Position numbers and translations under genes: made by a program. The notes beneath the pieces were generated by a model. That model was not told the origin of the DNA and ran no database searches. It saw nothing but the letters and a program-made list of their open reading frames with translations. 64,000 nucleotides of DNA from Brachypodium distachyon (taxonomy: Eukaryota; Streptophyta; Magnoliopsida; Poales; Poaceae), in the NCBI RefSeq assembly GCF_000005505.3, contig NC_016133.3, positions 31,737,008 through 31,801,007 on the forward strand. The letters are read 5' to 3'. This document shows positions 49,411-60,951 of the stretch, piece by piece. Numbering within the stretch: the first letter of the stretch is position 1; every line of letters begins with the position of its first letter.

Positions 49411-50768
49411 TAAGATCTGACTGTCATCTCCATTCCCTCCTCTCCTACGTGATGTTGTTGGATTAAGATCCAATGGTGAATCACATTGGCTGTTTTTACG
49501 AAGAGCAGGCTGCTTTCACTAAGGGAGAAAAAAAATTTACATAACAAAAAAAAGAAAAAAGAACATACATCAAACAGCTGTCAGCAACCACGCTACAACT
49601 CTGACGACCGAACCGCCTCACGTCGACTTATCTCTAACTAAAAATAGACGACTTCTCATTAGCATCCCGACAAAGATAAATATACAAGTAAATAGCGTCA
49701 AACGGTGAACAACCACTATTAATGCTGATTTGATTTTTTTTTACTACCGCTAAATGAAATTGAATTTGAATTTAAAATTTTACGCATAGACAAAACATAC
49801 TTCTCTAACTTATGCAAAAAGCTTGAGAATTTTTGAAATATTTTATGATGGTCTTCACGGACTTTTCATCCATCAAGATTGTTTTCGCTGGATACATCCC
49901 CTAAAAGAAAGAAGACAGATGTAGTATCACTGATGACACCGACACCAAACAAAGACAAAAATGAAGAAGCACTGATCCAAGGACTCCAAAGAATAGACTA
50001 TAATCGATTTGATGGAGAAATCATCAAGTTAACGTGGGGAAACGTTGAGACTAGATAGACAAGTTTGAGATTCATTCGCCGTAGAAACAGTAGTGGGAAA
50101 CGGGGTAAAATCTAAAGAAGAGGCCGATATGGGGGAGGGGGGAAATGATCCCAGCCGGAATTAATTAACGAACGAGTGTTTTCTCGTGAACCACGCGGTG
50201 ACGAACGACAACAACACTTTATACGTACTGGCAGTAGGACTCAGTCTAAGCAAGTGCCGTGTTCCAAACCCAGTCTGGGTCAGCAAATTTCACGCAATTA
50301 CGCTAGTACTCCGTACGTAGGACCGTAGTAGTACAAAGTTAAAGAAATCACCGCCCGTACGTGTAGCGAAAATGACTCTAGGAAACACCAGCCGTCCGGT
50401 TCGGTCGACATCTTTATACTGCTCCGTAGTTTATCTGAAAGTTCTGTATGACTATTTTTGCAAAATCCCCGGAGACTGAGTACGCCTTTTGAATTTCTGG
50501 AAATATCCAGCTGACGCCTCACGGGTGGGAAGGCCGAAATCTTTTTTGAGGGGAAGGCAGGCCGAAATCTTTATGTCCGTTGAGTGCGCAGAATAGAAGC
50601 TGGTACGTACTAGCACAGTACCCCGACTGGTACATGCACGTACCTGAAGGCTGGACCAGCGCGGGCGCGACGGCCCTTTCAAGAGTAGACAGACAGCGAG
50701 ACGGCTGAACTGAACCGACCGTGCGTTTAATGCACGTACGGCGCTGAAACCAAACACTTCCTGAAATC

Positions 50769-50845
50769 TACTGTCTCCGTCCTGAAACAAGTGACTGAAT
50801 TTGAATAAGAATTTATACAAAATCCATATCACTGGCGGAGCGGGG
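50769..50845. mobile_element. Degenerate Stowaway MITE
   Basis: The left end TACTGTCTCCGTCCTGAAACAAGTGACTGAATTTGAATAAG resembles the short subfamily; the right end is eroded (GGCGGAGCGGGG). Confidence 0.6.
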
Positions 50846-53800
50846 ACTGGCTGGGCCGGGGCTTCGATGCATGCCTGTATACCGTACCGTACGTGGCCGT
50901 GTCGGCCGCCTCTCGGTCGTTTCGAATTCCTCCTGCAGATGACCAAACATGCTCCACATCAGTCGCTAGCTATAAAATGATTCTTGTCGTACGTGCACCG
51001 CTCAACAAGATTAATCATGCGATCGACAGACGACAACGCTGGCTAGCTATCCGATTGATTAGGAGTTAGTAGCTGCTGCTCGATCGCTGGCCTAGCTTAG
51101 CTGGCAAAAGATCATGTGGATGTGGATTGGAACATGATCGAGTCTCACCTCTCAGCTCATGGGACATGCATAATTAAACCATGAACGAAAAGAGATTGTT
51201 GTGTACGTACTCGTTAATTCCTCCCTATTTAAGTGGCCTTTCCCTCACCGAGGAGCTGTACATTGTCTTGCGTTGGAATGTGATCACGCAAAAGGTCGTT
51301 ATTGTTTACGGTGACCCTCGACGAGAAGAAGGAAATAATACTAAAACACGATCGAGTATGTGCAATTATGCATGCATGTCGACTGTCGATGCAACCTACC
51401 TACTACTCATGGTGGACTGCTGCCTCGGCCTTTTGCGAAATTAGAAGCAGAGGCATTCATGCATGTCATCTCGAAATATATACGGAGTAGTTCGCAATTT
51501 CAAATACCGAAATACGGCATGAATTAATGTTGCCGCAAGAAAAGAAAACCGGAATGGTGGATGTGCTTGGAAACGCCAGAGCTGCAAACAAACTTTACAG
51601 AGGCCTCTCGAAAGCTCTGGAACTCACGGCAGGAAAGTACTTACGTGTCAAAACAAAAGGTACTTAGCGGCTACACGTTCGCTGGCAGATCCGTGTGGCC
51701 GCAGAGGATCCAGACCATTGTGGACCAAAGACCGTGGCACGGGAAGGCCTGACCAGGCCCACGCGCACAGTGAGAGCTGGAGGCAGCCACGTGGTGGTCC
51801 CCTTTATCCACGTCGTCCCACGCGGCCCGCCCCCCGCACCAGCAGCAGCAGCCGCCTCTGGCCCCGGCTCCATCGAGCTGATCGCCTGGGTACGGCTTGG
51901 CTTGACAGCTCAAGCCGGACTGACTGGCCAAGACGGGAACGAATGTACTTGACGTACGACCCTTTTTGGGTCCGATTATTGTACGACACTCTAATCAACG
52001 GCTGCAATGCATCGAACCTGCATTGACGGGAAATACTTTTCTATCTGTAACGTAGACGTTTGCCGTTTAAAACCCTTTTTTTCTGAAGCGCGTCCTGCTG
52101 TTCGGGAGACCGCAGCCGTGCCGCCGGCTATGCCTGAATAAAGAATCGCGAAAATTGTTCACGTGATAGTACCGTTGCCAATGTGCTCCACTCTGGATCA
52201 TGCACGGTCGAATCGAGCGAACTGACGGCAGAAACTCTTTCAGAATGCGTCTACGCGCTGCTGCATGAATTGATTCAACTTAAGAGCAGAAGGAGCACAA
52301 CTCGTAGGAAAGAAAAGCACCTCTATCTCTTAAAAGGGAAAATGGCATCTTCAGCTGCTTTCGATTATTCTTCAGGTTTAAGTATTGTCTCTCAACGTAT
52401 AGGTGTCGTATCTTTTGTTATCCATCATTTGTATATCTTGTCCGGCAAAAGCAGCTTTGACAACAAAAAGTTGGCTAAAGAATCAGGAAAATTGAAGGAA
52501 AATTTGCATTGGTACTTCAACGGAAAATATCAATAATTCCAACGTTGGGGGTTTTGTGAGAATCTGCGTTTTTCCTTTCACTTTCATCTGCTCCTCAGCT
52601 CTCGCGTCACTATTTTTGTCCGTATACAGAACGAGTTTATTAGATTGTAATCGTATCGATCCCCGGTCTAACTCTCTCTGCCTGTACTAGTTGGAATTTG
52701 GAAATAGGTTTCTGGTACAACCACCTATGCAAACGTCGATGGAAGCGGCCTTTATGCATGGCTGTCGACTACAAAATGAGAAAATAAAACATCTGCGCTA
52801 GCTGACAGTCACAATTGGGGATGGAGAAAAGGGGAGGATCAGAGAGGTTAAAAAACTAACGGGTATAAAAAGCAAGAACAAGAAGAGAACCATTACCTTG
52901 CTAGTACTCGTCGATTTTGGAGTACGTCTAATTTAGTACGGCAACTGATGGTATGTCCTATGTACTGTAGTAGTGCTCGCTAACACTGTTGCAGGTGCTT
53001 ATCTTGTAGTGGGAAAAGAATACACACGCACACACACCAGACAACCAAACATGGACATGGCCGGGGATCGCCATCATGCTTGGACCAGAACAGACTTGCG
53101 ACAGAAGGAATTACGCACACCGCAGGAATGATTAAAAGGTGATCCGAAAGATTAAAAGGGTAAGCTAGTGTGCCGATGACTCACTGTCAAGCTGGAAAAC
53201 AAGCACATGTCAGTAATTAGGAACACGGGCCGGGCAACAAGGACCGATCGGCACCATAAAAAAAACAAGGACCGATCGGATCGGCTGCTGTAGCACGTGA
53301 GGCGCATGTTAGTATAGTCAAAAAGCTCCGTTCTGGTCTCGTCGACGCTCTGTTGCTCTGACGGCTGCCCGACATAGTTGACCAAGATTCCAAAACCATA
53401 GTACAACCAGCTGCAGTTTTTCCTGTGTCCAGAAATGAATTATCTGCTGCTGCTGATTTGTTTTGCGATGATGATCCGTTGCTTTGAATCATGCCAGGGT
53501 GTCAAATTCTGGTAATACAACTATACAATAGGGACTACCAAACTTGGAGGCATCACTAATATAATCATATAATTCGTGTTATTGTAGTGGACCTGCTTCA
53601 AGTGGTAATATCAGGAGTAAGGTTCTGATGACAAAATAATGCATGTGTGGCTGTAGCTAGATGTATGCATGGTAGCCAGAGATGTTAAGAGATATACAGA
53701 GCAAAAAGCAATCACTTTGTTGAACCATTTCCTTTTTTTTTTCTTATGCTATCGTGTTCATGTCAAGGCGAATGAGTTGGTTTTATTAGTGTTGAAATTT

Positions 53801-55194
53801 GCTACACGAAGACTCGTCCGTAGGTAAACTCAACATCAAATTTAATTTAAACCTAAAGATTAGCTGCCAATTTTGAGTCATCATTGAGGAGTTCATTGCT
53901 GCTGGATCCAGATGGAAGGTAGTAGGATGGGTCGGCTCCATTGATAACAAGTCTAGATAAACGACGACATATGTTGGGTGGCGATCTTCTAGAGGTGCCG
54001 CCTGTGATGGGAGACGTGACGTGATATACCTGGAGGCAATGGCGGAGGGGGAGGGGACACATGAGGTGATATACCTGGAGATAGTGGCCGGGGGTGTGGG
54101 GTGGGGGTTACCCCTAGGTCCCTACTTCTGTGTACTACAGGTTGGTTATTTGTTTTGGTTTTTGCCCTCCCTAATAATTGTATTTTCCCTTTTTGACGCA
54201 TGCTATATTTTTTTTCTGCCTCTGCCCATGCTTGGAGATGGACATGGGAGTGAGGGGACAAGATGAAATTTATGGTCATAAAGTTTGTCTTTGAGAAGTA
54301 GGAGGGGAGGGCCACGGGGTAGGGCCGCCGGAGATGCCGTCATTGACACACCATTGCTGTTGGCGTCCCTTTCAGCCCATTACGCCACTGCCATAGCCAT
54401 CGCCTCGAGATCACGATATAAGGATCACATTTTTTCTGTTGCACTGGCACGGATTTGGGAAGACCCACAAGTGGGGATAATATTTTTTCGTCCTATTGGA
54501 TTTGAAACGGGGGGTCGCTCCTCCGTGGAATCTCGGTCGGGTCTAATCAAACATACATATAGAAAAACAAGCCAGGATCAAACCCAGACCGCGCTTAATA
54601 ATTTTGGTTTTACATGAAAACCCTTTAATTATGGTAAAAATGACGGTATTTTCGAGAAACATTTTTGTTTGCGAGAACATGTTGCGCCTTTGACCTGGTC
54701 TTTGAAAAGAAGTACGGAACATATGCATTTTTAAACCCCTCGTTGTATCCTCCTGAATGGAACAGGAGGGTTTAAAGGTAGGTTAAAGGCACAGTAGACC
54801 AGAAGTCGTGATGTATCGTGATGTACATTGGTACATGACGTACCCTGTGTAGTTGGTGTAAAATAGGCCAATAACTTTCATACGGAGTACTGTATTTTTT
54901 TAAATTCTGCGCAATAAGGTGAAGAACAGGGACCGTTTCATTTCATAGTACTCCTAGTAGTATCCCTCGCCCGGCCGGCTGGCAAGTTCTCGGCTCAAAC
55001 TTGATTCCAAACCGAAGCCGATCCATGCTTCAGAGTTCAGAACCACCGTATAAACCACGGGCACAGTCACACAACAACTCGCACTTATCACCCATCTCAT
55101 TTCCTCATGGGCCCGTATGAATCCTGGTCCCACACGTCATGGAGTCATGTCGGCCCTAATCCGCGTAACGACGCGTCCCGCTTTCGCCAGAGTC

Positions 55195-55202
55195 TATATA
55201 TA
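55195..55202 (+). promoter_or_regulatory. TATA box of the CBS-domain gene
   Basis: TATATATA lies 189 bases upstream of the ATG in an otherwise GC-rich promoter, followed by a pyrimidine-rich leader with a TC run near 55295-55311. Transcription would be expected to start about 30 bases downstream. Confidence 0.6.
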
Positions 55203-55383
55203 CGCCCTCCCGTGTCTCCAGCCGTAGCTAGAAAACAGATCCCCTCTCCTCGTCCCCCTCTCGAACTCTTCCCAGGAAAACAGCCTCCTCCTGGTCTCTC
55301 TCTCTCTCGCTCGTCGCGAATTCCCCTTTTCCCCGTTCCAGGGTTTCGGCATCGGAACCTGTCCAGGGTTCGCCCGCGAGTGC

Positions 55384-57220
55384 ATGGCAGTGAGCCTCCT
55401 GGCCAATGACGTGTCGGACCTCTGCATCGGCAAGCCGGCCGTGAGGAGGTCGCTCCCGCTCTCCGCGGCCGCCGGAGACCTCGCCGCCGCCGTCCGGAAG
55501 GGCCCCCGTGCCGCCGCCGCCGTCTGCGCCGCCGTCACCGGCCCGCGGGGCGCCGTCGTGGGACGCGCTGGCCTCGCCGACGTGCTCTGCCTCCTCTGCG
55601 CCTCCCCCGACGCCCTCGCCCGCCCCGCCGCCGCGCTCGCCAAGCCCGTCTCCGCCCTCCTGCCCAAGGACGGCGAAGGCGAGGTGCGCCGCGTAGATCC
55701 CCGCTCCAGGTAATTCCGACCCCCTCCCCGCTTTATTATTGCTGCTCCAGTATTACGTAGTCTCTTGAGGAAACGACGCGCCGTGACCTGTCCAAGATTG
55801 GAGCCTTGTTCGGTGGGGAACTCGGCGAGTTACAAAAAAACGCGATTCCAGTCAAGATCCCAAACCGATAACTTATAAAAAAAATGTTTTCACGCTTGTA
55901 TTAATTGTACAGTAGTAAAAAAGTAAGTTTGTTTCAGGAGGAAGATAAGGTCATGTATGATCTGATGATTCCAATCGAAATTGCGTGGAGAATTTGGTTT
56001 CGAATTGGGATATGCGAGGCGATTCGAACGAGTGGCTCCTGGCTCGCATCTCGTTAGGACAAAAAGGCCGCGTCTTCTTCGGGTCAAATCGGCCGACTCA
56101 CCGGGAGCAATCTTGTGGCGCCGATCCGCGTCGTACTGGAGCAGATTGCGACATCCACCCATGTCTCCTTGCGAGACTTCTTTGCAGGGAGATTTTTTTG
56201 TTGTTGGTACATGTGGTTCAGAAATCGCGCCTTTTGGTCGAATCTTGGAACAATAGCAGGATCTTTTTTTAGGATCTTTGTGTGGAATGGTCTTGGGCCA
56301 GCTTTTTTCTCCGTTAGAGATGTTTGAATCTGAATCTTGTTCTTTCTTTATTTACCGACATGAGTATTTTTTGTTCGATTTCGCTGACACATATGTGACA
56401 TTTTTTCTGCAGTGTTCTGGAGGCGCTTGATGCGGTTCTGAACGGCGCGCAGGTGCTCGCCGTCCCGCTCCGCTCTGGCGGCGGCCGCAAGAAGCAGCTC
56501 GGCGGCGTGGCCGCCGGCGTTGCCGGCGACTTCTGCTGGCTGACGCAGGAGGACCTGGTCCGCTACTTCCTCAACTCCATCTCCCTCTTCTACCATGTCG
56601 CCGCCCGCTCCGTCTCCTCCCTCGGCCTCGTCAGCGCCGACTACCTCTCGGTGCGCCCCGACGAGGCGGCCCTCTCCGCCGTGCCCCTCATCCGCGCCTC
56701 CATCGCCGCCGAGACGGCCGTCGCCGTGGTCAGCGCCGACGGCCACCTCGTCGGCGAGATTTCCACCGCGCACCTCGCCGCCTGTGACGAGACGGCGGCA
56801 GCCGCCATTGCCACGCTCTCGGCGGCGGACCTCATGGCGTACATCGACTACTTCGGCTCACCGCCGGAGCACATCCTGCGGTCCATCAAGGCCGGGCTCA
56901 AGGCCAAGGGCCTGGACGCCATGCTTGAGCTGATGGAGGACGAGACGATGACTTCGTTCTCCTTCTCATCCTCGTCTTCCTCTGACGAGGACACCGGCAG
57001 GGCGCACCTTAGGCGCCCGTCGTCGGGGAGCTTCGGGCGCCGGTCGACCGAGGAGCCCGTAGTGTGCAGCCCCGCGAGCTCGCTGGTGGCCGTCATGGTC
57101 CAGGCGCTCGCTCACCGCGTGAGCTACCTCTGGGTTCTCGACGAGGATGACGATTGCCGTCTCGCCGGCATCGTCACCTTCGCCGACGTTCTCCGGGTGT
57201 TCCGTGAGCAGCTGCAGTAA
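55384..57220 (+). CDS. CBSX5: CBS-domain protein, CBSX5 type
   Basis: Two exons, 55384-55709 and 56413-57220, encode 377 residues. CBS domains bind adenosine nucleotides; plant CBSX proteins are thought to be energy or redox sensors, but the CBSX5 subtype is little characterised. The N-terminus MAVSLLANDVSDLCIGKPAV is typical of the subtype. CBS-like motifs are seen at about 40-110 (AVCAAVTGPRGAVVGRAGLADVLCLL), in the middle (AVAVVSADGHLVGEISTAHL) and at the C-terminus (VSYLWVLDEDDDCRLAGIVTFADVLRVF). A serine-rich acidic linker (SFSFSSSSSSDED) separates the last two. The intron is GT-AG. A TATA box at 55195 and a possible AATAAA at 57425 frame the gene. Coding GC content is very high, as is common for grass genes with few introns. 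Confidence 0.93.
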
Positions 57221-58283
57221 GGCAGCGAAGAACCTGGTGGAGTTTTGCAGTGGACCTGAATTCCGGGAGAGGTTTTCCTGAATCGCGGTTGCTTCGTTCG
57301 TTTCCCGTGGAATGTGATTGAACTGCTTTGTTTTTGTTCTTTGTTGAGACATATTCAACTTGCTGAAACTGTCTGTGTTTGCTTGGTGCTGAGAACATTA
57401 TAAGACTTGCTCATGTGCTTCCGTAATAAAGCAGCATTGTGCTGCGTTGATGCTGTGGCATATACTGTGCGTCAACTTAAGGATGGCTGAGAAATTAGTC
57501 ATCCATTAATTATATTGTGCATTTGTTTTTTCTGGTTCTACCAGGGAAAACAAGCGGCTGACGAACAAGCAGAGCTGGAGCAGGAGTGACATCATGGGTG
57601 ACATTTGCCTCGATAAAGAATACTACTTCAAAGCCTGAACTGGAACTGATGACAGTGAAGGTGCTGCAGAGTGACACCTCGTATATCTGTCTTTTTTTCT
57701 TTTCAAAAAGGAGGATATCCCCTGACTCTCGATCTGATATAAGGAGTAGTTGTGTTAGTGAAGCACACATGATGTTTCAGAACATTATGACACAGGAGAC
57801 ACAGTCTCTGATGGGGAACAGGGGAAGAATGTATGTGCAGTGCTAAATCTCAGCTGCATGCTTTGTAGTACTTGTGACCACTGCGTCTCAGAGATTATGC
57901 ATAGGAAATAAACAAAGCAACTGCTCAACGAAAACTACTCTTCAGCACGTTCACCACCAACTGTAAAGGCCATAGGAGTACTTCAAATTCTGAACTGAAA
58001 CTAATGACATTGAAGGTGCTGCAGAGTGACACCTCGTAGTATATCTCACCACTTCAAAGCCTGAACTGAAAACGCCTCGCTTTTTGTTGTTGTTGTTGCT
58101 GCTGCTGTAACTGTAAGAAACGGCTAACTGTTGGACTATAGTTACCAGCGAGCAGCACGCACAGCATAATTCTAGCTGGCACTCATGTGGCCTTTACTCT
58201 CGATCTGCTATAATTGTGTGTTACTGAAGCACAAATGATGTTCCACAGTTTCAGAACATTTATGACGGGAGAGGCGGTCTCTG
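57221..58283. other. 3' flank of CBSX5 and locally duplicated DNA
   Basis: After the gene the sequence consists mainly of blocks that occur twice between 57.62 and 58.38 kb (see the repeat entry). Short open frames here end quickly and match nothing known. Confidence 0.6.
57425..57430 (+). terminator. Candidate polyadenylation signal AATAAA of CBSX5
   Basis: AATAAA lies 205 bases after the stop codon, in a plausible position for a plant 3' end. Confidence 0.35.
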
Positions 58284-58375
58284 ATGGAGAAGACTGGGTG
58301 TGCAGTGCTAAATCTCACCTGCATGCTTTGCACTTGTGACTACTGCATGCGTATCAGAGATACATTGTTGAAACT
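57618..58375. repeat. Diverged direct duplication of ~300-400 bp
   Basis: Block A (GAAGGTGCTGCAGAGTGACACCTCGTA) occurs near 57656 and 58012. Block B (CTCTCGATCTG.TATAA ... TCTCTGATGG ... GTGCAGTGCTAAATCTCA) occurs near 57725-57905 and 58197-58375. Order is conserved, A-B-A-B, so one segment was duplicated in tandem and later changed by indels. The second copy runs directly into the DUF247 fragment. Confidence 0.8.
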
Positions 58376-58844
58376 CCATCAGAGTAACACTTTTGCATTG
58401 TTGAAACTCCAGGAACAGGCACCCGTCGAGGTCCCGGCGCACAGCCTGAAGCCGCTTGACCCAAAGTGGGTGATCACCATCCGCGAGAAGCTGGTGCAGG
58501 CGCGTGCGGAGGAGCGTGCGTGCCCATGGGCGCGCCAGTCCGTGTATCGTGTGCCCGAGTACCTCGGTGACGGCAACGAGCATGCCTATTATCCGCAGGT
58601 GGTATCCATCGGCCCGCTCCACCACGGAAAGCACCGGCTGCCTGAGATGGAGCCGCACAAGTGGTGCGTCCTATACAACGTGCTCGTTCGCACATGCAAG
58701 GACTGCAATGACTATTTCGACGCGCTCCGGCCGATGGAGGGGCAGGCCCGCGCCTGCTATGACAAAGACAACGTTATCGTAAGGCTTACCAAGAGGCGTG
58801 CCAACAGACCCAGACATATCGCACAGTATGCTGGAACGCACTGA
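58284..58844 (+). pseudogene. DUF247 (UPF0481) gene fragment
   Basis: From about 58,400 the frame gives the N-terminal part of a plant DUF247 protein: a VITIREKLVQA-type segment, then QSVYRVPEYL, YYPQVVSIGPLHHGK, LPEMEPHKWCVL and QARACYD, all diagnostic in order. Full-length members are about 400-550 residues; here similarity stops after some 115 residues and the frame ends at 58844. The first 38 codons come from the duplicated upstream DNA and are unlikely to be original. The missing core and C-terminal membrane segment make this a truncated relic. DUF247 function is largely unknown, although some members act in grass self-incompatibility; nothing here suggests that role. Confidence 0.82.
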
Positions 58845-58983
58845 AAAATCGACGTACCTCTGATGGCCGCTACATCAAGGGTTCTTCTAGCAATGTTGAA
58901 ACGGTGAAGAGTTTTGTCTAGTGCGTCAGAAATCTATTTGTTCTATGCTTCTGTAGCGTCTTGCTCGGCATCGAATAACTATG

Positions 58984-59226
58984 TACTCCCTCCTTTTCAC
59001 AAACGTTGGCGTATTTTGTTTCGTTAAGACAAACCTCTGACCAAGAAATATTCTATCAATATGTAAGTTATATGATACGAAACCATGATCATTAGAAAGA
59101 ACTTTTAAAGACGAATCTATCGATATAAATTTCATATATGAAAAACACATATCAATGAAGTTTTCATCGGTCAAGCTTTGTCCTAACAAAACAAAATACG
59201 CCAACCTTTATGAAATGGAGGGAGTA
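58984..59226. mobile_element. 243-bp MITE with long inverted repeats
   Basis: TA-flanked; CTCCCTCCTTTTCACAAACG-TTGGCGTATTTTGTT on the left is complementary to AACAAAACAAAATACGCCAA-CCTTTATGAAATGGAGGGAG on the right. It belongs to the same family as the older copy at 12244. Confidence 0.9.
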
Positions 59227-59639
59227 CAATACAAATAAGAAAGGGTGGCATTGAATGTTTTTCTAAGGTCTTTTGCGGCCTTTAGAACGTCAGTTCATGC
59301 ATTTTGTTGCAGCTTCTCGTAATGTCACGACTGATTTCAACAGAGATTGACACGCATGAGACAACATTTTTCCATTTCTGTTGAGCATCACAAGATGCTG
59401 CTGGGGTCTTTTTCTTTCATTTCTTAGGCAGGCAGCTGATGCAGAACATGAAGTCCCTGTTTGGATTTGATGATTTCCATTGTAAAAGTACATGTTTTCA
59501 TTCTATTGGTGCCTTATATGCAAATAGGTGAGGAAATTTCCAAGTTTTTTAGATGTCTAATTGTTCATCGCAGATCCAACTCTTCTTTTACCTTGAGGAG
59601 ATGAACTCTCATTTCATCCGTTTTCTTAAAATAACTCAT

Positions 59640-60126
59640 ATAGATTTTTGCACTTTGACCGAGAAACATCTCATCGATGTGCTTGACCATTCGTAGTGTT
59701 TTAAGATTAAGTGAGTGAACAGTTATTGGCCGGGTGTAAGAACCAATGAGCAATAAGCTATATTTCAGGGAGAAAAAGATACTTTCTCCGTTCCATAATT
59801 CTTGTCGTTGTTTTAGTTTAAATTTGTACTGAAACAATAAGAATTATGGATGGGGTGTTTTACGAAATTGGAAGAAGTAAAAAAAAATGTAAAATGTGAA
59901 TGTGAAAAAGGTGGAGTCCGCGAGTTTTGATTTACGTGCAATCTGCATCTTCCTGTGCTCGTGTGGCGTTCTCGAAGGTGCAGTCTCAGAGTCGCGCTTG
60001 ACATCCAGCGGTGAGCAGCTCCAGGCTCGAATTGGCAAAGCGACAGCGACGCTCGAAGCTCAGTCCGGACGTGCCAGCGACTCCGAAGAACCCACGCACG
60101 CGAGCCCTCCTGCTCCTCCACGGTGA
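59640..60126 (+). repeat. Diverged second copy of the LanC-like gene's upstream/5' segment (7964-8400)
   Basis: Collinear matches include TTTGA(C/T)CGAGAAA(C/T)ATCT, GTGAAAAAGGTGGA(G/A)TCC, CGAGTTTTGATTTACGTGCA, AGAGTCGCGCTTGACATCCA, GGCAAAGCGACAGCGA and GTGCCAGCGAC(T/G)CCGAA. The copy lacks the ATG at the position of 8228 and has a ~70-bp gap near its right end. It is interrupted by a MITE at 59780-59857 that is absent from the 8-kb copy. Confidence 0.88.
59780..59857. mobile_element. Short Stowaway MITE inside the duplicated segment
   Basis: CTTTCTCCGTTCCATAATTC and CAATAAGAATTATGGATGGGG form the inverted repeat. The corresponding place in the other copy, about 8048, has an unoccupied TA followed by TTTTATGAAAT, so the insertion came after the duplication. 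Confidence 0.8.
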
Positions 60127-60613
60127 GTTGGGTTGGCGACCTTCTCCTCATATCCAGTGGCGAAGCCACAGGGGACCACCCTGGGATTTTAGCCCAGCCC
60201 AATATACTACTGCCATATCAGTTCAAAATAAAAAAAATCAAAGCCAATTCACTATGTGATCCGATGGGCTAAAACAATAGCTGGCCCATATAGCTAATTG
60301 ACACGGAGTAGATCAGAGTAAGAGATGATCGATCAACTCGCCCGTTCCGCCTTTCTCAAAAAAATAAAAAAATCGCCCGTTCCGCCGTGCCGCGTGCACC
60401 TTTCCAGTTTCCACCCGAACCGTGGCTCTCTCAATTCGCAAATTCCCGTCTGAAACTCCAAGTCAAGAAGCCCTAGCTAGCAACAAAAGGAGAATCGGAG
60501 ATCGGCATTGTAGACACGCGGCGGCCGGCCGGCCGACGAGCGGCGGCCTGACTTCAAGCTCCGGATCAGAAGGAAAAAGAGGGTTTGACGGACAAGGTTT
60601 ATCAGATACTTCG

Positions 60614-60741
60614 TACTCCCTCCATCCAACAAAAGATGTCTCCACTTTAACTAAATTTGAATGCATCTATATACTAAGTTATGTTTAGATACATTCAAAT
60701 TTTGACAAACTTGAAACATCTTTTGTTGGACGGAGGGAGTA
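60614..60741. mobile_element. Stowaway-type MITE nested in the hAT element
   Basis: TA-flanked, with ends CTCCCTCCATCCAACAAAAG and CTTTTGTTGGACGGAGGGAG; one of the best-preserved copies. Confidence 0.92.
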
Positions 60742-60796
60742 CGTAGATTCCAATTCCAATGTTTGTACTGATTAATTATTGACTTGCTTCAATAGA

Positions 60797-60910
60797 TACT
60801 CCCTCCGATCTTAGATTGTTGTCGAAACATTATGTATCTAGACGCTTTATGAGAATATATACATTCATATTTAGACAAATTTGAGTCAACAATTTAGGAT
60901 CAAAGGGGTA
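60797..60910. mobile_element. Stowaway-type MITE nested in the hAT element
   Basis: TA-flanked, with left end CTCCCTCCGATCTTAGATTG and right end AATTTAGGATCAAAGGGG. Confidence 0.88.
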
Positions 60911-60951
60911 CTTGATAAATTGAGTATTTGGATTGTAGAATTGTTGCAAAA

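Larger units (their letters stand above)
45965..55383. other. Long spacer (9.4 kb) without a supportable gene
   Basis: It begins with the GC-rich EB1 upstream region (to about 46,320). It then holds Stowaway copies at 46523, 48993 and 50769, a three-copy ~62-bp repeat (49227-49410), and several GC-richer stretches with many TACGTA and CACGTG palindromes (48.1-48.7, 50.6-51.2, 51.6-51.9 kb). Open frames such as 52183-52536 (117 codons) and the 164-codon frame at 50452-50946 on the minus strand match no family I recognise and lack exon-like context. A non-coding transcript cannot be ruled out. Confidence 0.6.
58845..60154. other. Non-coding stretch: long MITE and LanC-like 5' duplicate
   Basis: It contains the 243-bp MITE (58984-59226), about 400 bases without recognisable content, and from about 59640 the diverged copy of the LanC-like upstream region up to the hAT insertion. 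No coding region was supported. Confidence 0.6.

Noticed and set aside
50452..50946. 164-codon minus-strand frame as a gene
   Set aside because: It runs through a degenerate Stowaway element at 50769, so it is not a conserved coding region.
52183..52536. 117-codon frame as a small gene
   Set aside because: It is the best open frame in the spacer, but has no recognisable domain, no clear promoter and ordinary AT content; chance cannot be excluded.
56348..57398. Minus-strand frames opposite CBSX5 exon 2
   Set aside because: They are antisense shadows of a very GC-rich exon.
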